DNA of 64,000 nucleotides from Odontesthes bonariensis (GCF_027942865.1 NC_134525.1:1742723-1806722), one strand, 5' to 3'; counted from the first letter of the stretch, positions 11,655 to 23,660 are shown. Translations and numbers: made by a program. The notes: generated from the sequence alone by a model not told the origin.

Positions 11655-12560
11655 TTATTGTTCTAACATGCTGAGCACTCGTGCCATAAGCTTTTCAACC
11701 TGACCTGAATGTGAGCTGCTGTTCTCAAACAGAACACACCTTCTACCACACTTGTCAACAATATTTTTCAGGTTTGGATCACAGGTACCCAAAAAAGATT
11801 CCAAGCTCATTCCTGCACGGTGCAGGTCGTCACCACGAGTGAACACGATGATGGTTTGTTCTTTAACTCTGCTCCCAAAAGCTCGTTCTAACTTTGTCAG
11901 GATGTCTCTTTCTCCATCTGTAAATCTGCTAACATGCATCACAAGTAGGTACACACAAGGACCTGACTCACAGAGCTGTTTGCACTTTTTCACATTTTCC
12001 TTTTTAACAGATGATTCAATGTCATCATCAAAGATATCTGGTGTATCAATCACTCGCACGTTTATCCCATTTATCTGTTTTTCTGCCATCTGACACTCTG
12101 TTGTAACCGGCTTTGAACTGACTCTTGAAGTGAAGCGGTTATCCATCAGGATTGTGTTTCCACATGCACTCTTTCCGGTTCCGGCCATTCCCAGCAGAAC
12201 AAGGTTCACAGCCGCCTCTCCTTCAGAAACAAAGCAAAAGATGATGAGGGAAATTTAAAACAAGTTTATGCCTCCCTTATTTGGCTGTTTTAAAATGATG
12301 CATGCGTTGTATCAAAGAGAATGTGCACACATACACGTACATACACATGCATACATTAACATCTATTACACATTACACAACAGATTTGCAGTTTTGTTTC
12401 ATGCATTTAAATATTCAGACACATCTTTAAGCCACAGATCTCACTTTTTTGACGCTTCTTGGGACGAGTGAAGTTTTCTTTTCTATTTCTGCAACCTGAA
12501 TAAAAATAGTTTTTGTAAGCTTCTATAAAACCTATGGTTTCTGTTTAATGAACTACCCTC

Positions 12561-12615
<55 letters not shown>

Positions 12616-13388
12616 TAAGATGGTGAAATGCCTACTGAGGTGAGTTGTTTCTTACCTGTCACTTCCTTATCAGTCTCTTCTGCCGTTTGTGACTCAGGAA
12701 GGTCATCAGACCTAAAATGTGGAATCACAAAGTGACAAGAAAGATGTTGTTTGTGTTGTCTGTCTGTCTTACTTAAAATGTTAAATAGTAAATCTACAAA
12801 TCTTTCGCTCTTACTTTTTGTTGTTTGCCTCCAATTGTCTGTACTCAGCCAGTTTCCTGAGTAGCTCCTCCCTGGTGTAGGATTTAAATATGTAACAGTT
12901 GCATGTTTGTCCTTGTGGAAGCACAACTATGAACTCCTCTGTAGGTTTTCCAGTTGTTTTGCTCATATTTTCAATTTGGTTCCACACTTCTTCTTCACGA
13001 AACCCCTCTTTTACCAGGACCAAGCACATGTCAGGGTTGGGATTCTCAGAAAACATTTCTCTTATCTCATCATCTTCTTCCTTTGATTTTGTTGTATATG
13101 TAAACTCATACATATCATTTTCAAATATCTTGTGATTTTTCACATTTTCTTTTTTGGACATTGCAGAAATGTCTTTCCCTATTACAAATGATATCAGGTT
13201 TTGTTTCAAATACTCTTCATTTCCCAGGATGATGACTGAAATCTTCTGGTCTGTTAAAACAATGAAACAAAACATTTTCTTTTTCACAGGTAGTACATAA
13301 AGGGGAAAACATTCAAGATCACAGAGTAAAGAAAACATTTCTAGTAGTATCAAAGAGTAAGTCATTGACTGAACTTACTGTTCGACAT
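11655..13388 (-). CDS. Two-domain GIMAP (AIG1) GTPase-like protein, gene 2
   Basis: Four exons join in phase, giving about 355 residues: complement of 11655..12220, 12656..12711, 12815..13250, 13379..13388; all introns are GT-AG. Exon 1 is again 10 coding bases (MSN plus one). Residues about 4-148 are an AIG1-like domain without a P-loop (LGNEEYLKQN where GxxxxGKS is expected). A short acidic linker (SDDLPESQTAEETDKEVTG) leads to a complete AIG1 domain: GMAGTGKS (178-185), DTPD (226-229), TRGDDL (295-300). It is the tandem paralogue of gene 1: C-terminal exons are about 91% identical, N-terminal domains only about half. It lacks gene 1's two extra linker exons; their end (AEYRQ) is part of exon 2 here. 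A TATA box lies about 85 bp upstream of the start. Confidence 0.85.
12565..12611. repeat. (CA)n microsatellite
   Basis: About 23 uninterrupted AC dinucleotides inside the last intron of GIMAP gene 2. The corresponding place in gene 1 has only a short, imperfect CA stretch (about 4565-4590). Confidence 0.95.
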
Positions 13389-13604
13389 GGCTCTTCAATC
13401 CAGGGCAGCAAAAAGCAGGAAACAGGCTGTGTGAAGGCTGAGAGGTAACTGCAGTGCTGTTCTCTGCATGTTTTATATAGACCTGTTATGCAGGAAATTT
13501 ATCATAGGCGTGTCATACTTCTGTCCATATAAACGCGCGCGTTGGACAGATTTTGTTTTAACATCCATCTTTGTCTTCTGTTTTGTGACCACAATAAAGA
13601 CAAA
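13389..13604. promoter_or_regulatory. Divergent GIMAP promoter with two TATA boxes
   Basis: 216 bp separate the start codons of GIMAP gene 2 (minus) and gene 3 (plus). A TATATAAAA box faces gene 2 (complement of about 13471-13479, about 85 bp before its ATG). An ATATAAA box faces gene 3 (13527-13533, 72 bp before its ATG). A GC-rich 'acgcgcgcg' run lies just after the second box. The two cores are about 50 bp apart, so shared regulation is likely. Confidence 0.6.
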
Positions 13605-14451
13605 ATGGCATCACCTCAGTCAGGTAAGATTTCCTCCATCTGTATAAGTCATTTGTATTTTAAAATAATGAACTAACATTCAATCAGGTATTTATACAAG
13701 AACCGAGTTACACTGTGAGAGAATTTAAACTGAGTTTGTCAATTGTCTTGCAGGTCTTGATTTGAGAATTGTGATGATTGGAAAAACTGGTGTGGGCAAA
13801 AGTGCAGTTGGAAACACCATTCTTGGAGAAACGAAATTCAAATCTAGTCCTACTGCAAGTTCAGTGACAGAAGTCTGTGAAAAAGGAGTCACTCTCTGGG
13901 GTAACAGAGTAGTTAGTGTGGTTGACACGCCAGGGATCCTGGACACTTCCAAAACGAAAGATTTCATAAAAAGAGAAATAGTGAAATGTGTCAAAGTCTC
14001 CTGTCCTGGTCCACATGTCTTCCTGCTGGTGATCCAAGTTGGCCGATTCACCAAAGAAGAGAAGAACTCTGTGGAAGCACTACAGGAGCTGTTTGGTCCA
14101 AAAGCCAACCAGTTCATGATTGTGCTGTTTACCCGTGGTGGTGATCTTGGAGCCATGACCATACAGGAATATGTACGTGAAGGTGACCCGGGGCTTCAAC
14201 GAGTTATCCAACGTTGTGGCGGAAGGTTCCTAGTCTTTGACAACATGAGCAAGGACAGAAAACAGGTAACGCAACTTCTGGAGATGGTCGACAACGTGGT
14301 GGCAGCAAACGGGGGGACACATTACACAGATGCAATGTATAAAGAGGTAGAGTTAGCTCAGAAAATGGGGCGAGGTGACATGGATGAAGAATTCATGAAG
14401 GCTCTGATACAACGCATCTTACTTTTTCATTTGATTCTTGCAAGAGAATAA
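13605..14451 (+). CDS. GIMAP-type (AIG1) GTPase, single domain, gene 3
   Basis: Two exons: 13605..13623 (MASPQS plus one base, donor GTAAGA) and 13754..14451 (acceptor TTGCAG), giving about 238 residues in one frame. This is a canonical AIG1 domain: P-loop GKTGVGKSA near residues 15-23, the conserved-box threonine region, DTPG (G3), and the GIMAP-specific box with CPGPHVFLLV and QVGRFT. The guanine-specificity position reads TRGGDL where the neighbours have TRGDDL. A short helical C-terminus ends in FHLILARE, possibly peripheral membrane association rather than a full anchor. It is transcribed divergently from gene 2. GIMAPs act in lymphocyte survival and vesicle biology; that role here is inferred from the family. 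Confidence 0.88.
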
Positions 14452-15935
14452 GTGACCATGGTGGATTGTCTAGACTCATAATCAAGACCTGGAAAGATTT
14501 TGTTTGCTACCTTTGTAAGCAAACAGAGGAGGTTCGGCAAAGTTATAACACACTGTGTAGACAGAGGGGGAGTACAGCATTGCTTTAAATCATTTATTAG
14601 TCAAAATTGAGGAAACCTTGAGCTGTTGATTGTTATGGGGGAAATATGTGGTATCTATTATACTGAGAGTGTGATATGCTGATAATAAAACATAGTTTAG
14701 TTCTGGTAGATATAATGTTAATTTGATAAGAAGCCAATAATCATGGCGGTTTCTCGTATTTTATAATCATGGTATTCAATATGTTAGGATTTAGCTTTGT
14801 GGTGTAGAAAATGACTTGTTGATAGAATGTATTCCTTACAAAGTAATACATGATGATGGTGATAGAAAAGTATGTACTATTAATGTTTCTTGTTATTAAA
14901 TTGAACTGACAAAGTCACAAAAGCAATTAGATCTGATCTAACTGTCTTTCTTTTCCCATATGTTATTATTTTATCATGCATTCAGCAATTAGAGTAATTC
15001 TGAAGTTCTTACTACACGTGTGTAATATGTAGATGCAAGTGATGTCTAAGCTAGCAGCTTTTTTAATACGTTGGCTCTGAGCAATTTAAATAATGATCCT
15101 TTTTTTAAAAAATTAGCGAATGCTGTGGCAGACGTCACAAACTTTCACCGGGAAGGAAGCGACCAGAAGTGTCTCCTCCATAGTGATTTATCCACCTCAC
15201 ATTACTGAGCTTAATCCAACCAACTTAAAGGAGAAGATTTGTGCTTAGCATTGCATTTGAAAATCCTTAAATTTAAAAGACCTTTTAAAGATCAATAAGA
15301 TAAAATTATTCTTTTTTTAAATTGCATGATAAACTACAGAGAGTATTTTATGAATGCACTTGCATGCACATATACACAGCACAGTGGGATTACACTGATT
15401 TTGTTGTTTCTGCTGAGAAACATGTTTATTTTGTTGTACTCACGATTCTGTGATTATTAAAGTCATGTCTGATTTACCTGCTTGTTCTTTACCTTTAAAC
15501 TAAATAAATGTGAGTGAATATTCAGCTCTCCTACTTCATTTTCTTTATTTACAGTAAGACACATCATTGCACTTGTTCATCAGAGAAACCAGTTGAACAT
15601 GAATTAATTAACTGTTTTGTTTAGAGAACTTTGACATAAACACAGTTATGCTTTACTTTATGGGTATTTATTAATGATATATTTTGAATTAAATCTTAAG
15701 AGCATTATTTAAAAAAAGATATCTCATAAATTTCTCTGTTTCATGTATTATTGTCTTTCACAATATCATCTACACACTCCACACTGAAATAAAATTATAT
15801 GGCTACAAGCAGGGTGACACCTTTGTTTTTATTGATGTATAATTTTTTGAAGAATAGAACTTTATTATTTATTATTTATTTAGATTTCCATGTCATTACT
15901 TTGGAGACTAGAGGGGGATGTCTATTAATGTCTAT

Positions 15936-15937
<2 letters not shown>
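14452..15937. other. 3' UTR and AT-rich intergenic, no gene seen
   Basis: An AATAAAA lies near 14683-14690, a plausible polyadenylation signal for GIMAP gene 3. Beyond it the sequence is AT-rich, with no long frame, splice pattern or repeat that I recognise. Confidence 0.4.

Positions 15938-15967
<30 letters not shown>
15938..15967. repeat. (TAA)n microsatellite
   Basis: Ten tandem ATA/TAA units directly beside a LINE-tail repeat, in the place where LINE tails often carry simple repeats. A second TAA run is at 16321-16343. Confidence 0.9.
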
Positions 15968-15969
<2 letters not shown>

Positions 15970-16230
15970 CCAATTAATCCAATTCAGGGTTGCCTATCCC
16001 AGCTGTCATTGGGTGAGAGGCAGAGTACACTCTGGACAGGTTGCCAGTCCAGGGTCACACTCACACTCACTGCCAGGAAGCCAGAGAACCCACGCTTACA
16101 CAGGGAGAACATGCAAACTCCACACAGAAAGGTCCAAGCTGGGAATCAAACCTTTCTGTGGCTTTTGTTTGTTCTGCTTGGAAACCCTTATTATTGAAAT
16201 ATCAAAGCCAATGCTGCCATCTACTGGCTA
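15968..16230 (-). repeat. LINE-tail type interspersed repeat
   Basis: Contains 'gacaggttgccagtccaggg' and 'gggagaacatgcaaactcc', common teleost repeat phrases. Read on the minus strand, its first half matches the LINE tail at 11100-11200 (same order: dividing-the-square phrase, 'ctgggatagg'). Confidence 0.6.
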
Positions 16231-17775
16231 ACAAAACATTGACATGAAAAAGGCAGAAAAAATCTCAGCAGGTGATTTTGTTATTTAGAAAAGCATCTCC
16301 ATTAATAATCTGATCATTATTAAATAATAATAATAATAATAATCGTAATAACACAAGCAAACTATCATAAAACAAATACAAACAATCTTAACCTAAAAGT
16401 GCCAAAGGTATGACATCATCTTGAGGTGCAATTGAATTAATAAGATTTTTGTGTCACAAACGGTTTATTGTTTTGATGTTTACAATTTAATATCGGCAAA
16501 CAACTATTTCATAAACATTCTTTATCAACAATAATGTAATATTTTGTAATATATGACACATATTATATGTTATGTAATGCAAATTTGCCGCTGCACATTT
16601 GAAAGTGATCAGTGTAAACAACAAACTCTCTCATCTGTCCATCTTCCCACACACTTGATCAAATTCAGGGTTACTATGGTGCTGGTGCATGTTGCAGCTA
16701 ACACTGGCCGATCTAAATGAATTCAAACTTCATTTCTAATAGTCCTAATATATCAGTCCTTATATTTGTAACAGCTCCCACAGTGAAGTTTAAACATTAG
16801 CTAAAGAGAGCAATCACCTACAGACTGAAAGTTCACAGAAAAAGACTCAGTAAGTTTCAGTCTTAGTCGTTTTAATAGCATTTATTTAATTATGACACTT
16901 GACATGAAGATGTTGCCCAGATAAGTAGAAATTCTGTGCTTTGTCTTATAAATCAATAAACTCTCCACATCAAACAATGATTTACTGACTAAATTATCTT
17001 TATGATCCAGGAATAAATGCCCAGACAACGTTTGACCTCATGGAAAATCCTGGAAAAGCTCATTTATGTTAATGGTGGACACTACAGGAAGTCGCTCTTA
17101 CCTAAACTATCTTTGGCGTCGTATTAAAGGACACAGAGTAGTGATTTCATTGAGAGAAAAAAACAACCAGTTTTCAAGCATTGGTAACAATAACCACACC
17201 AACTCCTTTTTACAGGCTTTGTGGTGCAACTTTAATGCCCTTTTTACTTAAATAGTTCTGGGAACTAAATTAGAAACCTGATATGTTTCTATAGGCACAG
17301 TTCTCCAGTTGCTCTGACTCTGAAGAACTGCATTAATAACTCAACATTAATCAACTTTAACAAACATGAACACTTCTTCTCCTTTGCGGCGTCCGGTATT
17401 TATTTGTTTCCTGGCAGCATGAAGGTGTGGTCATATCAGTATGAAGCCACAGTGAATCTGCACTGTATTTATGCTGTTTGACGGAGTGACAGAGAGTCGA
17501 AAATCGAGAAGGCTGTCAATGATCATTAACTGTTTCTCATTAACTTGTCTTCTCCTTTTACATTTGTTTAACCATCCCTGCAGGTGTAGAAACTGCTCAG
17601 CTAAATGACATGGTTTACAGACAATTTTAAGAGCGAGCCAAAGAGGTTTTTATGTTGAAAAGATTCACCATTGGGAGGAGAGAAAAAAAAAAAACTCAGG
17701 GAAAACAGACAGATTAGTACTGACTAATGTTACTCACCACTTCCTGTTGGGTCAAATATACAGCATTAAACATAA
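16231..17775. other. No gene recognised
   Basis: AT-rich sequence with short frames only. No repeat family, RNA gene or splice pattern is evident. Confidence 0.4.
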
Positions 17776-20700
17776 ATGCAGATCAATTTGGGTTTATTAC
17801 TGTCCTATGTCATCAGTCATGGGTGTTTGTGCCATGTTCAGGGACTGTCAGGCCCAGAGAATGGAGGACGCAGATGCAGGAGGTTTAAATCCAAGACTTT
17901 TATTTTGAGGCAGCAGAGCGACCAGTCCCTCGTGAGAGAAGCTAAGGAAGGCTATGAAATATTATTCTAAGATCATATAAAAATTATCAAAACTCAAAAT
18001 CACTCCACTAGTGGAGGGAAAACAAAAGACTATGAAACTTTTACAATTAACTATAAGTCTCTCCTACTAAGGCGGAAAAGAAAAACCTCTCCTAAAAATT
18101 GGAGGAAATAAACTATGAACGTATTTACCAAACAAAAGAACCACTCCACCCAGGAGGGAAAACAAAAGACTATAAGCAAACTTAACTATGTATTTCTTAC
18201 AGGATCTATAATATAAAACTTATTCTAGGAAAAAGAAAATCACTCTCACGAGGATAATTACCACTGGGAACCAGGAACTCGGAAACAGGCTAATGAAACA
18301 GGTTTGGAAGGTACGCGAGGATGATGCACTATACGGGGACAGATACAACACACTGGCACAAGACAGGGGAAGACGCAGACTCTTAAGCACACGGGGTAAT
18401 GGGAAACAGGTGGAATCACTCATACGACAATCAGACTGGAACACGAGAGGAAGAGCAAGTGACTTGGAACGAGAGGGAAGTTAGTCTTTCAAAATAAAAC
18501 AGGAAATGACGAGACAGGACAAAAACCCAACTTAACCTCACCACGGTGTGACAGGGACAATATACCCACCCACAAGCTGTCATTTGGGGTTTTTTCATCA
18601 TTTGAGTATGTGTCATTCAAAATGGAGATAAAACAATCTTCCATACTTTATATCACCATTTATAAACCACCACAGAATTGTTTTATTGATGATTTTACTG
18701 AACTACTTTCAATTGTGTGCACTGCTTTTGACTGTTTAGTCATAACAGGGGACTTGAATGTGCATGTGGACGTAGCGCATAACAAGGGAGCTAAAGAGCT
18801 CACTGCTGTCCTTGAAATGTTTGGTCTAACTCAGCATGTGACTGAGCCCACCCACAACAGAGGGCACACTCTAGATGTGCTCATTTCAAGAGGTGTTGTT
18901 ATTTCAAACGTGAATGTCGTTGATGTTGCTTTATCTGATCATTTCTGTGTTTTCTTCAACCTATCTACTTTACCTTAAACACCAGCTGGGTCTGCAGTTG
19001 TTGGGGGAAGACTCATAAATGACAGAACAGGGACACAGTTTGTGGAAATGATTATGTTTGAGAACACCCTGTGTTCTGATGTTGATGATCTGTTGAACTC
19101 TTACACATCAAGTCTCTTAAATGTTTTGGATACCATTGCTCCTGTCAAGGTTAGAATGGTTAAAAGTAGGCAAAGGGCGCCATGGAGGAAAGAAGAGTCG
19201 GTCAGGGCACTGAAAAGGGAGTGCCGGAGAGCCGAACGGAAATGGCGCAAGTCAAAGCTCCAGGTTCATTATGAGACTTACAAAGAAAAGCTATGTGTGT
19301 TCAACCAGACTTTGCGTAGAACAAGGGAGAGTTATTTTTCTGAAATCATCAAAAACTGCAGTAACAACTCTCGTGTCCTGTTTGCTACAGTAAACAGATT
19401 AACAAACCCTCCAGTTTCACTGCCTTTAGAACTCATTTCTACATCCAAGTGCAATGAGTTTGCAATAGTCTTTAATGACAAAGTTCAAGGCATTAAAAAT
19501 GCAATAATTTCCACAACACAAATAACTACTCTGCAGCCAGCTAGACACCTAGAGCTGACACATTTCACACCTGTTACTGACAAAACAGTCGAAGAGACCA
19601 TCTGCAGTCTGAGTTCATCAACGTGCTGCCTTCATGAGTTTCTCACTAGATTCCTAAAGTCTGTGCTGAGCAGTTTTTTACCACAACTCGCTCATCTAGT
19701 CAACATCTCACTCCAGACTGGAACATTTCCAAAGGCCTTAAAAAATGCTGTCATTAATCCCTTTCTAAAGAAGAGCAATCTTGATGCCACAGTACTGAAC
19801 AACTACCGGCCCATATCAAACCTGCCATTCTTAGGTAAAGTCCTAGAAAAAGTTGTATACCAACAGCTTAGTGACTTTCTCCTGTCTAACAATGCTTTTG
19901 ATACTTTCCAATCAGGCTTTAGGCCCCACCACAGCACTGAGACAGCTCTGATCAAGGTGACAAATGACATCCGCCTGAACACAGATGCAAGTAAAGTCAC
20001 AGTCTTGGTTCTGCTGGACCTGAGTGCTGCCTTTGACACAGTTGACCATGCGACCTTATTACAGAGGTTAGAAGACTGGATGGGAATCTCTGGTCGTGCT
20101 TTAAACTGGTTCAAGTCCTATCTGGAGGACAGGAAATATTTTATTGAAATCGGTAACTGTGTCTCAGACCAAATGGCTATGACCTGTGGGGTTCCCCAGG
20201 GGTCAATCCTGGGACCCGTATTGTTCAATCTGTAAATGCTTCCACTAGGCCAGCTAATACGCAGCTATAATGTGTCCTACCACAATTATGCATATGACAC
20301 TCAGATCTACGTGTCACTGACGGCAGGAGAACACGGGCCTGTAGATACACTGTGTCGCTGCATCGAACAGATCAGTGTGTGGATGCAAAACAATTTCCTC
20401 CAGCTAAACTCAGACAAAACTGAAATCATTGTCTGTGGCCCACAGAAACAAAGAGAAAGTGTTATCAGTCACCTTGAGACTCTCTCTCTAAAACCTAACC
20501 ATCAAGTTAGAAATCTCGGGGTAATATTGGACTCAGACCTGAACTTTAACAGCCACATTAAATCAGTAACAGTAATCAGCAGCTTTTTACCATCTAAAAA
20601 ACATTGCCAGAATCAAAGGAATAGTGTCTAAACCAGACTTAGAGAGACTGATCCATGCGTTTGTCTCCAGCAGGTTAGACTACTGTAACGGCCTGCTCAC

Positions 20701-21361
20701 TGGGCTCTAAACGGGCTGTAAGACAGCTGCAGTACATCCAGAACGCTGCTGCTCGAGTCCTGACTAGAACCAGGAAATACGACCATATTAGTCCAGTGCT
20801 CAGGTCTCTGCACTGGCTTCCTGTCGCTCAGAGAATAGACTTTAAAACAGCTCTGCTTGTGTTCAAGTGTCTTCATGGTCAAGCGCCAAAGTACATCTCT
20901 GACATGTTAGAGCCATATGAACCAACTCGGGCTCTGAGAACCCCAGGGAGGGGTCTCCTGCCCCAGGGAGGGGTCTCCTGCTGGTGCCCAGAGTCAGGAC
21001 TAAACAAGGTGAGGCTGCGTTTCAGCTTTATGCTCCTAAAATCTGGAACAGTCTTCCAGAAGATGTGAGACAGGCCTCAACTCTGACAATGTTTAAATCC
21101 AGGCTGAAAACAGTTCTGTTTAGCTGTGCATATGACACCTGAAAGTATTTTATCTGCACTCTTCACTTTTTAATTACTTGATGATTATTTTAATGGGTTT
21201 TAAATTTCTTTCTTTTTTAATTTCTTTCTTTTATTTTTCTTATTCCTTTTTAATGGTTTTATTGCCTTCTTGTGATTTTATGTAGCTGTAAAGCACTTTG
21301 AATTGCCCTGTGTATGAATTATGCTCCACAAATAAAATTGCCTTGCCTTGCCTTGCCTTGC
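17776..21361 (+). mobile_element. L2 (Maui-like) LINE, dead, split by a solo LTR
   Basis: Plus-strand LINE of the L2/CR1 group. Frames can be followed from the end of the endonuclease (18610-18978: ITGDLNVHVD, HTLDVLIS, LSDHF), through a basic linker (19042 onward), to reverse transcriptase (NNYRPISNLPFLGKVLEKV, FQSGFRPHHSTETAL, LDLSAAFDTVDH, GVPQGSILGP). RT breaks at 20233: TAA stands where the family has Tyr in LFNLYMLPLG. The catalytic YADD reads YAYD, so the enzyme would be inactive. Later frames carry the usual C-terminal part (LHWLPVAQRIDFK). The 3' end has the L2 tail 'gtaaagcactttgaattgcc' and a (CTTGC)n run to 21361. ORF1 and the 5' part are missing. A 708-bp LTR-like block interrupts the endonuclease reading frame at 17846-18553. 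Confidence 0.85.
17846..18553 (-). mobile_element. Solo LTR-like insertion with GGGAC duplication
   Basis: A 708-bp block starting TGTCAGGCCC and ending GTGTGACA, bounded by GGGAC on both sides (17841-17845 and 18554-18558). It lies inside the endonuclease coding part of the L2 element: LINE-like codons can be read on both sides, continuous if the block and one GGGAC are left out. On the minus strand an AATAAAA signal lies about 60 bp from the end. Internal short direct repeats ('ggagggaaaacaaaagactat', split by variants, at about 18015 and 18152) are a feature of this copy. It shares end type with 6937-7376. Confidence 0.65.
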
Positions 21362-22089
21362 CATTAAAGTCATCGACCACATTTTTAGCAGGAACATGAT
21401 TTATTTTAGGCTGCTGAGAAGTTCATCTCTGTTTTTTTTAGAAGAGCAGCAACCTTTTAAGGCCAGAAACTGATTTTGCAGGATAATTCCAGCGCTGGTT
21501 CGTCCCTGTGAAATGTAGATTCATCCGCTGGGATCTTTACAAGGAAATACTCCCCAGAGAGTTTCTGAAATACCTACAGATTATCAGAGTCACTGTCGGG
21601 GTTCAGAAACCCCTCATGAAGATGTTGAGAGCCATTTATACTTTGTGAGTTTGCATTCCAGTGTTAGCGTGATGAGTCTGAAATACAGCCGCTCCTCTGG
21701 GTTTCCTCCAAAATCCAAAGAATGCCCATTCTGAAATCAGTCATTTTAAGGCAATGCTGTGATCCTTTTACGAAAAAATAAAATAAAAAAATCCTAATGA
21801 GACTTTTCTATTTCTCAGAAACTTGCAGTTCCTCATAAGTGAGTTTTGTTAGTCCCTTGTTAGTTAAGGTGTTACAGGTTGTTGTGCCTGATAGTGCTCA
21901 GTGTGATCGAGTGCCAGTGAGGAGGAATGAGCGTCCATCGGTGCTGCAGACGGCCAAACATGGGCTCTCGTGCAGGTTACTGTCCTGCTGCTGCATCTGA
22001 AACATGGCGAAAATGTTTAGCATTAGAGGATGAGACACAGAGGCCATAAAGTTCAACAGGAAAATGAATTAAATAAGAACTTTTAACAA
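21362..22089. other. No gene recognised
   Basis: Between the LINE tail and the first inverted-repeat arm. It could hold 3' exons or UTR of the minus-strand Ig gene, but no coding block is convincing. Confidence 0.35.
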
Positions 22090-22355
22090 CCCCATTCCAA
22101 AAAGATTGGGATGCTGCGTAAAATGTCAATAAAAATAAATAAAACAAGCTTTTTGTGACATTTGAAGAGGTTTTTAAGCTAATTTCAAGATCACTTTTTA
22201 TCCCAAAAGTCCTAAATATCACATCTTATTTCAAGAAATCTTTACAAGCCGATTTTCACTAGTTCCATTTGCAGATTTTTTTGATTATTTCAAGCAAAAA
22301 CTTCTTGTATTTGTTGTTTTCTTTTACTTATTTTTGGAGGGGCATTTTTTCCAGC
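22090..22355 (+). repeat. Inverted repeat, left arm
   Basis: Contains 'aagctttttgtgacatttga', 'cttatttcaagaaatcttta' and 'ggaggggcattttttccagc'. All three recur in reverse complement and reverse order at 23440-23655. This is a dispersed teleost repeat present twice, head to head, about 1.1 kb apart, around the transmembrane exon of the Ig gene. Confidence 0.75.
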
Positions 22356-23434
22356 GCAGTTTAAACAAACTATAATTCAACAGTCATATGATAAAAGCCT
22401 TTCTGTTATTTGTTTTCTATGTTTTCAAAGGTTGGGCTTGTAAACAGTTTATCAGGAGCTAGCAGAAGTGAACCTCTGGCTCCATCTGGTGTCTGTTTTT
22501 ATCAGCGCATGTGATGTTTAGTTTTGATGACCAACCTTTGACCAGGTTCAGCTCCGTTACCTCTTCTGGGTCGTTTCTGGGCTTCGAGGTTCTTCCTGCA
22601 GATGGAGAGAGCCATTTTGTGATTGAACCTTTTCATTAAATGCCAGCCTTAAGTAGAAATCAGCCAGAAAACAAGGGGGACCAGAAACAAACAGTGTGAC
22701 TTGTACATGTGTGTTGCAACTGTACAATTGAAAATCTTTTCTCTCAACATCTTTTACCTCTCAGCTTTAGGTAGGTCAGCATTCCTGCCAGAGGTACAAC
22801 CAGCAGTGCAGCCACCAGACCGATGACCCACCAATAAGAGGTTTCCTCTGATGCTCTTTGCTGATCAGCAAAAGATAACAAACACACACACACAGACTTC
22901 TAAGAAAAAATGCACTCTCCATCCAAAGGTATATTTCTGTTGTAGCATAAACATCCCCAGAAGCAGGGCTAAATCTCACCAGACTTTCAACTATTCTACT
23001 CGGCAGCTCAGTCCAGAACCATTTGGATTATTAAGAAAAAAGCCATGGATAGAGCTGAGCATTGAAGCTGTTCTTATATACTCCTGTCATAATCTAAAGA
23101 AAAATGTTAAACTCTAAAATTTGATATGAAATCAGTGTGAAGTCTCTCAGTATACAAATGTCAATTTCAATTGTTTGCTGCCTGCATAAAGACTGCTTCA
23201 GCAGAGGTTTAGAAGAACCGTAATCACTTCACATCCTTCAAACAGACCAGATCCACTTCTGGGTTTCCCTTTGTACTTAATTAAATACGTATCTGTAATT
23301 TAGAGATTATATAGCAGTCCAACAAGAGTTCAATCACGCAGAGAAATTTCTGATTTTTATTGTGATGCAAGAAAAGCGCAATCCCAAAGGTTTTCTGTCC
23401 TTTGAATCTGCTGAGAATGTCAAAGAAAATGAAG

Positions 23435-23660
23435 CTCCTCATATGCTGGAAAAAATGCCCCTCCAAAAGTAAGTTAAAAAACAGCAAATAAAAGACGTTT
23501 TTGCTTGAAATAAGCAAAATAAATCTGCCAATGGAACTAGTGAAAATCGGCTTGTGAAGATTTCTTGAAATAAGATGTGAAATTTAGGACTTTTGAGATA
23601 AAAGTGATCTTGAAATGAGCTTAAAAACCTCTTCAAATGTCACAAAAAGCTTGTTTCATA
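23435..23660 (-). repeat. Inverted repeat, right arm
   Basis: Reverse complement of the arm at 22090-22355 (for example 'aaaaaatgcccctccaaaag', 'gatttcttgaaataagatg', 'tgtcacaaaaagcttgtttc'). Confidence 0.75.

Noticed and set aside
13725-14162. 145-codon minus-strand frame
   Set aside because: Antisense shadow of GIMAP gene 3, which has the conserved GTPase motifs.
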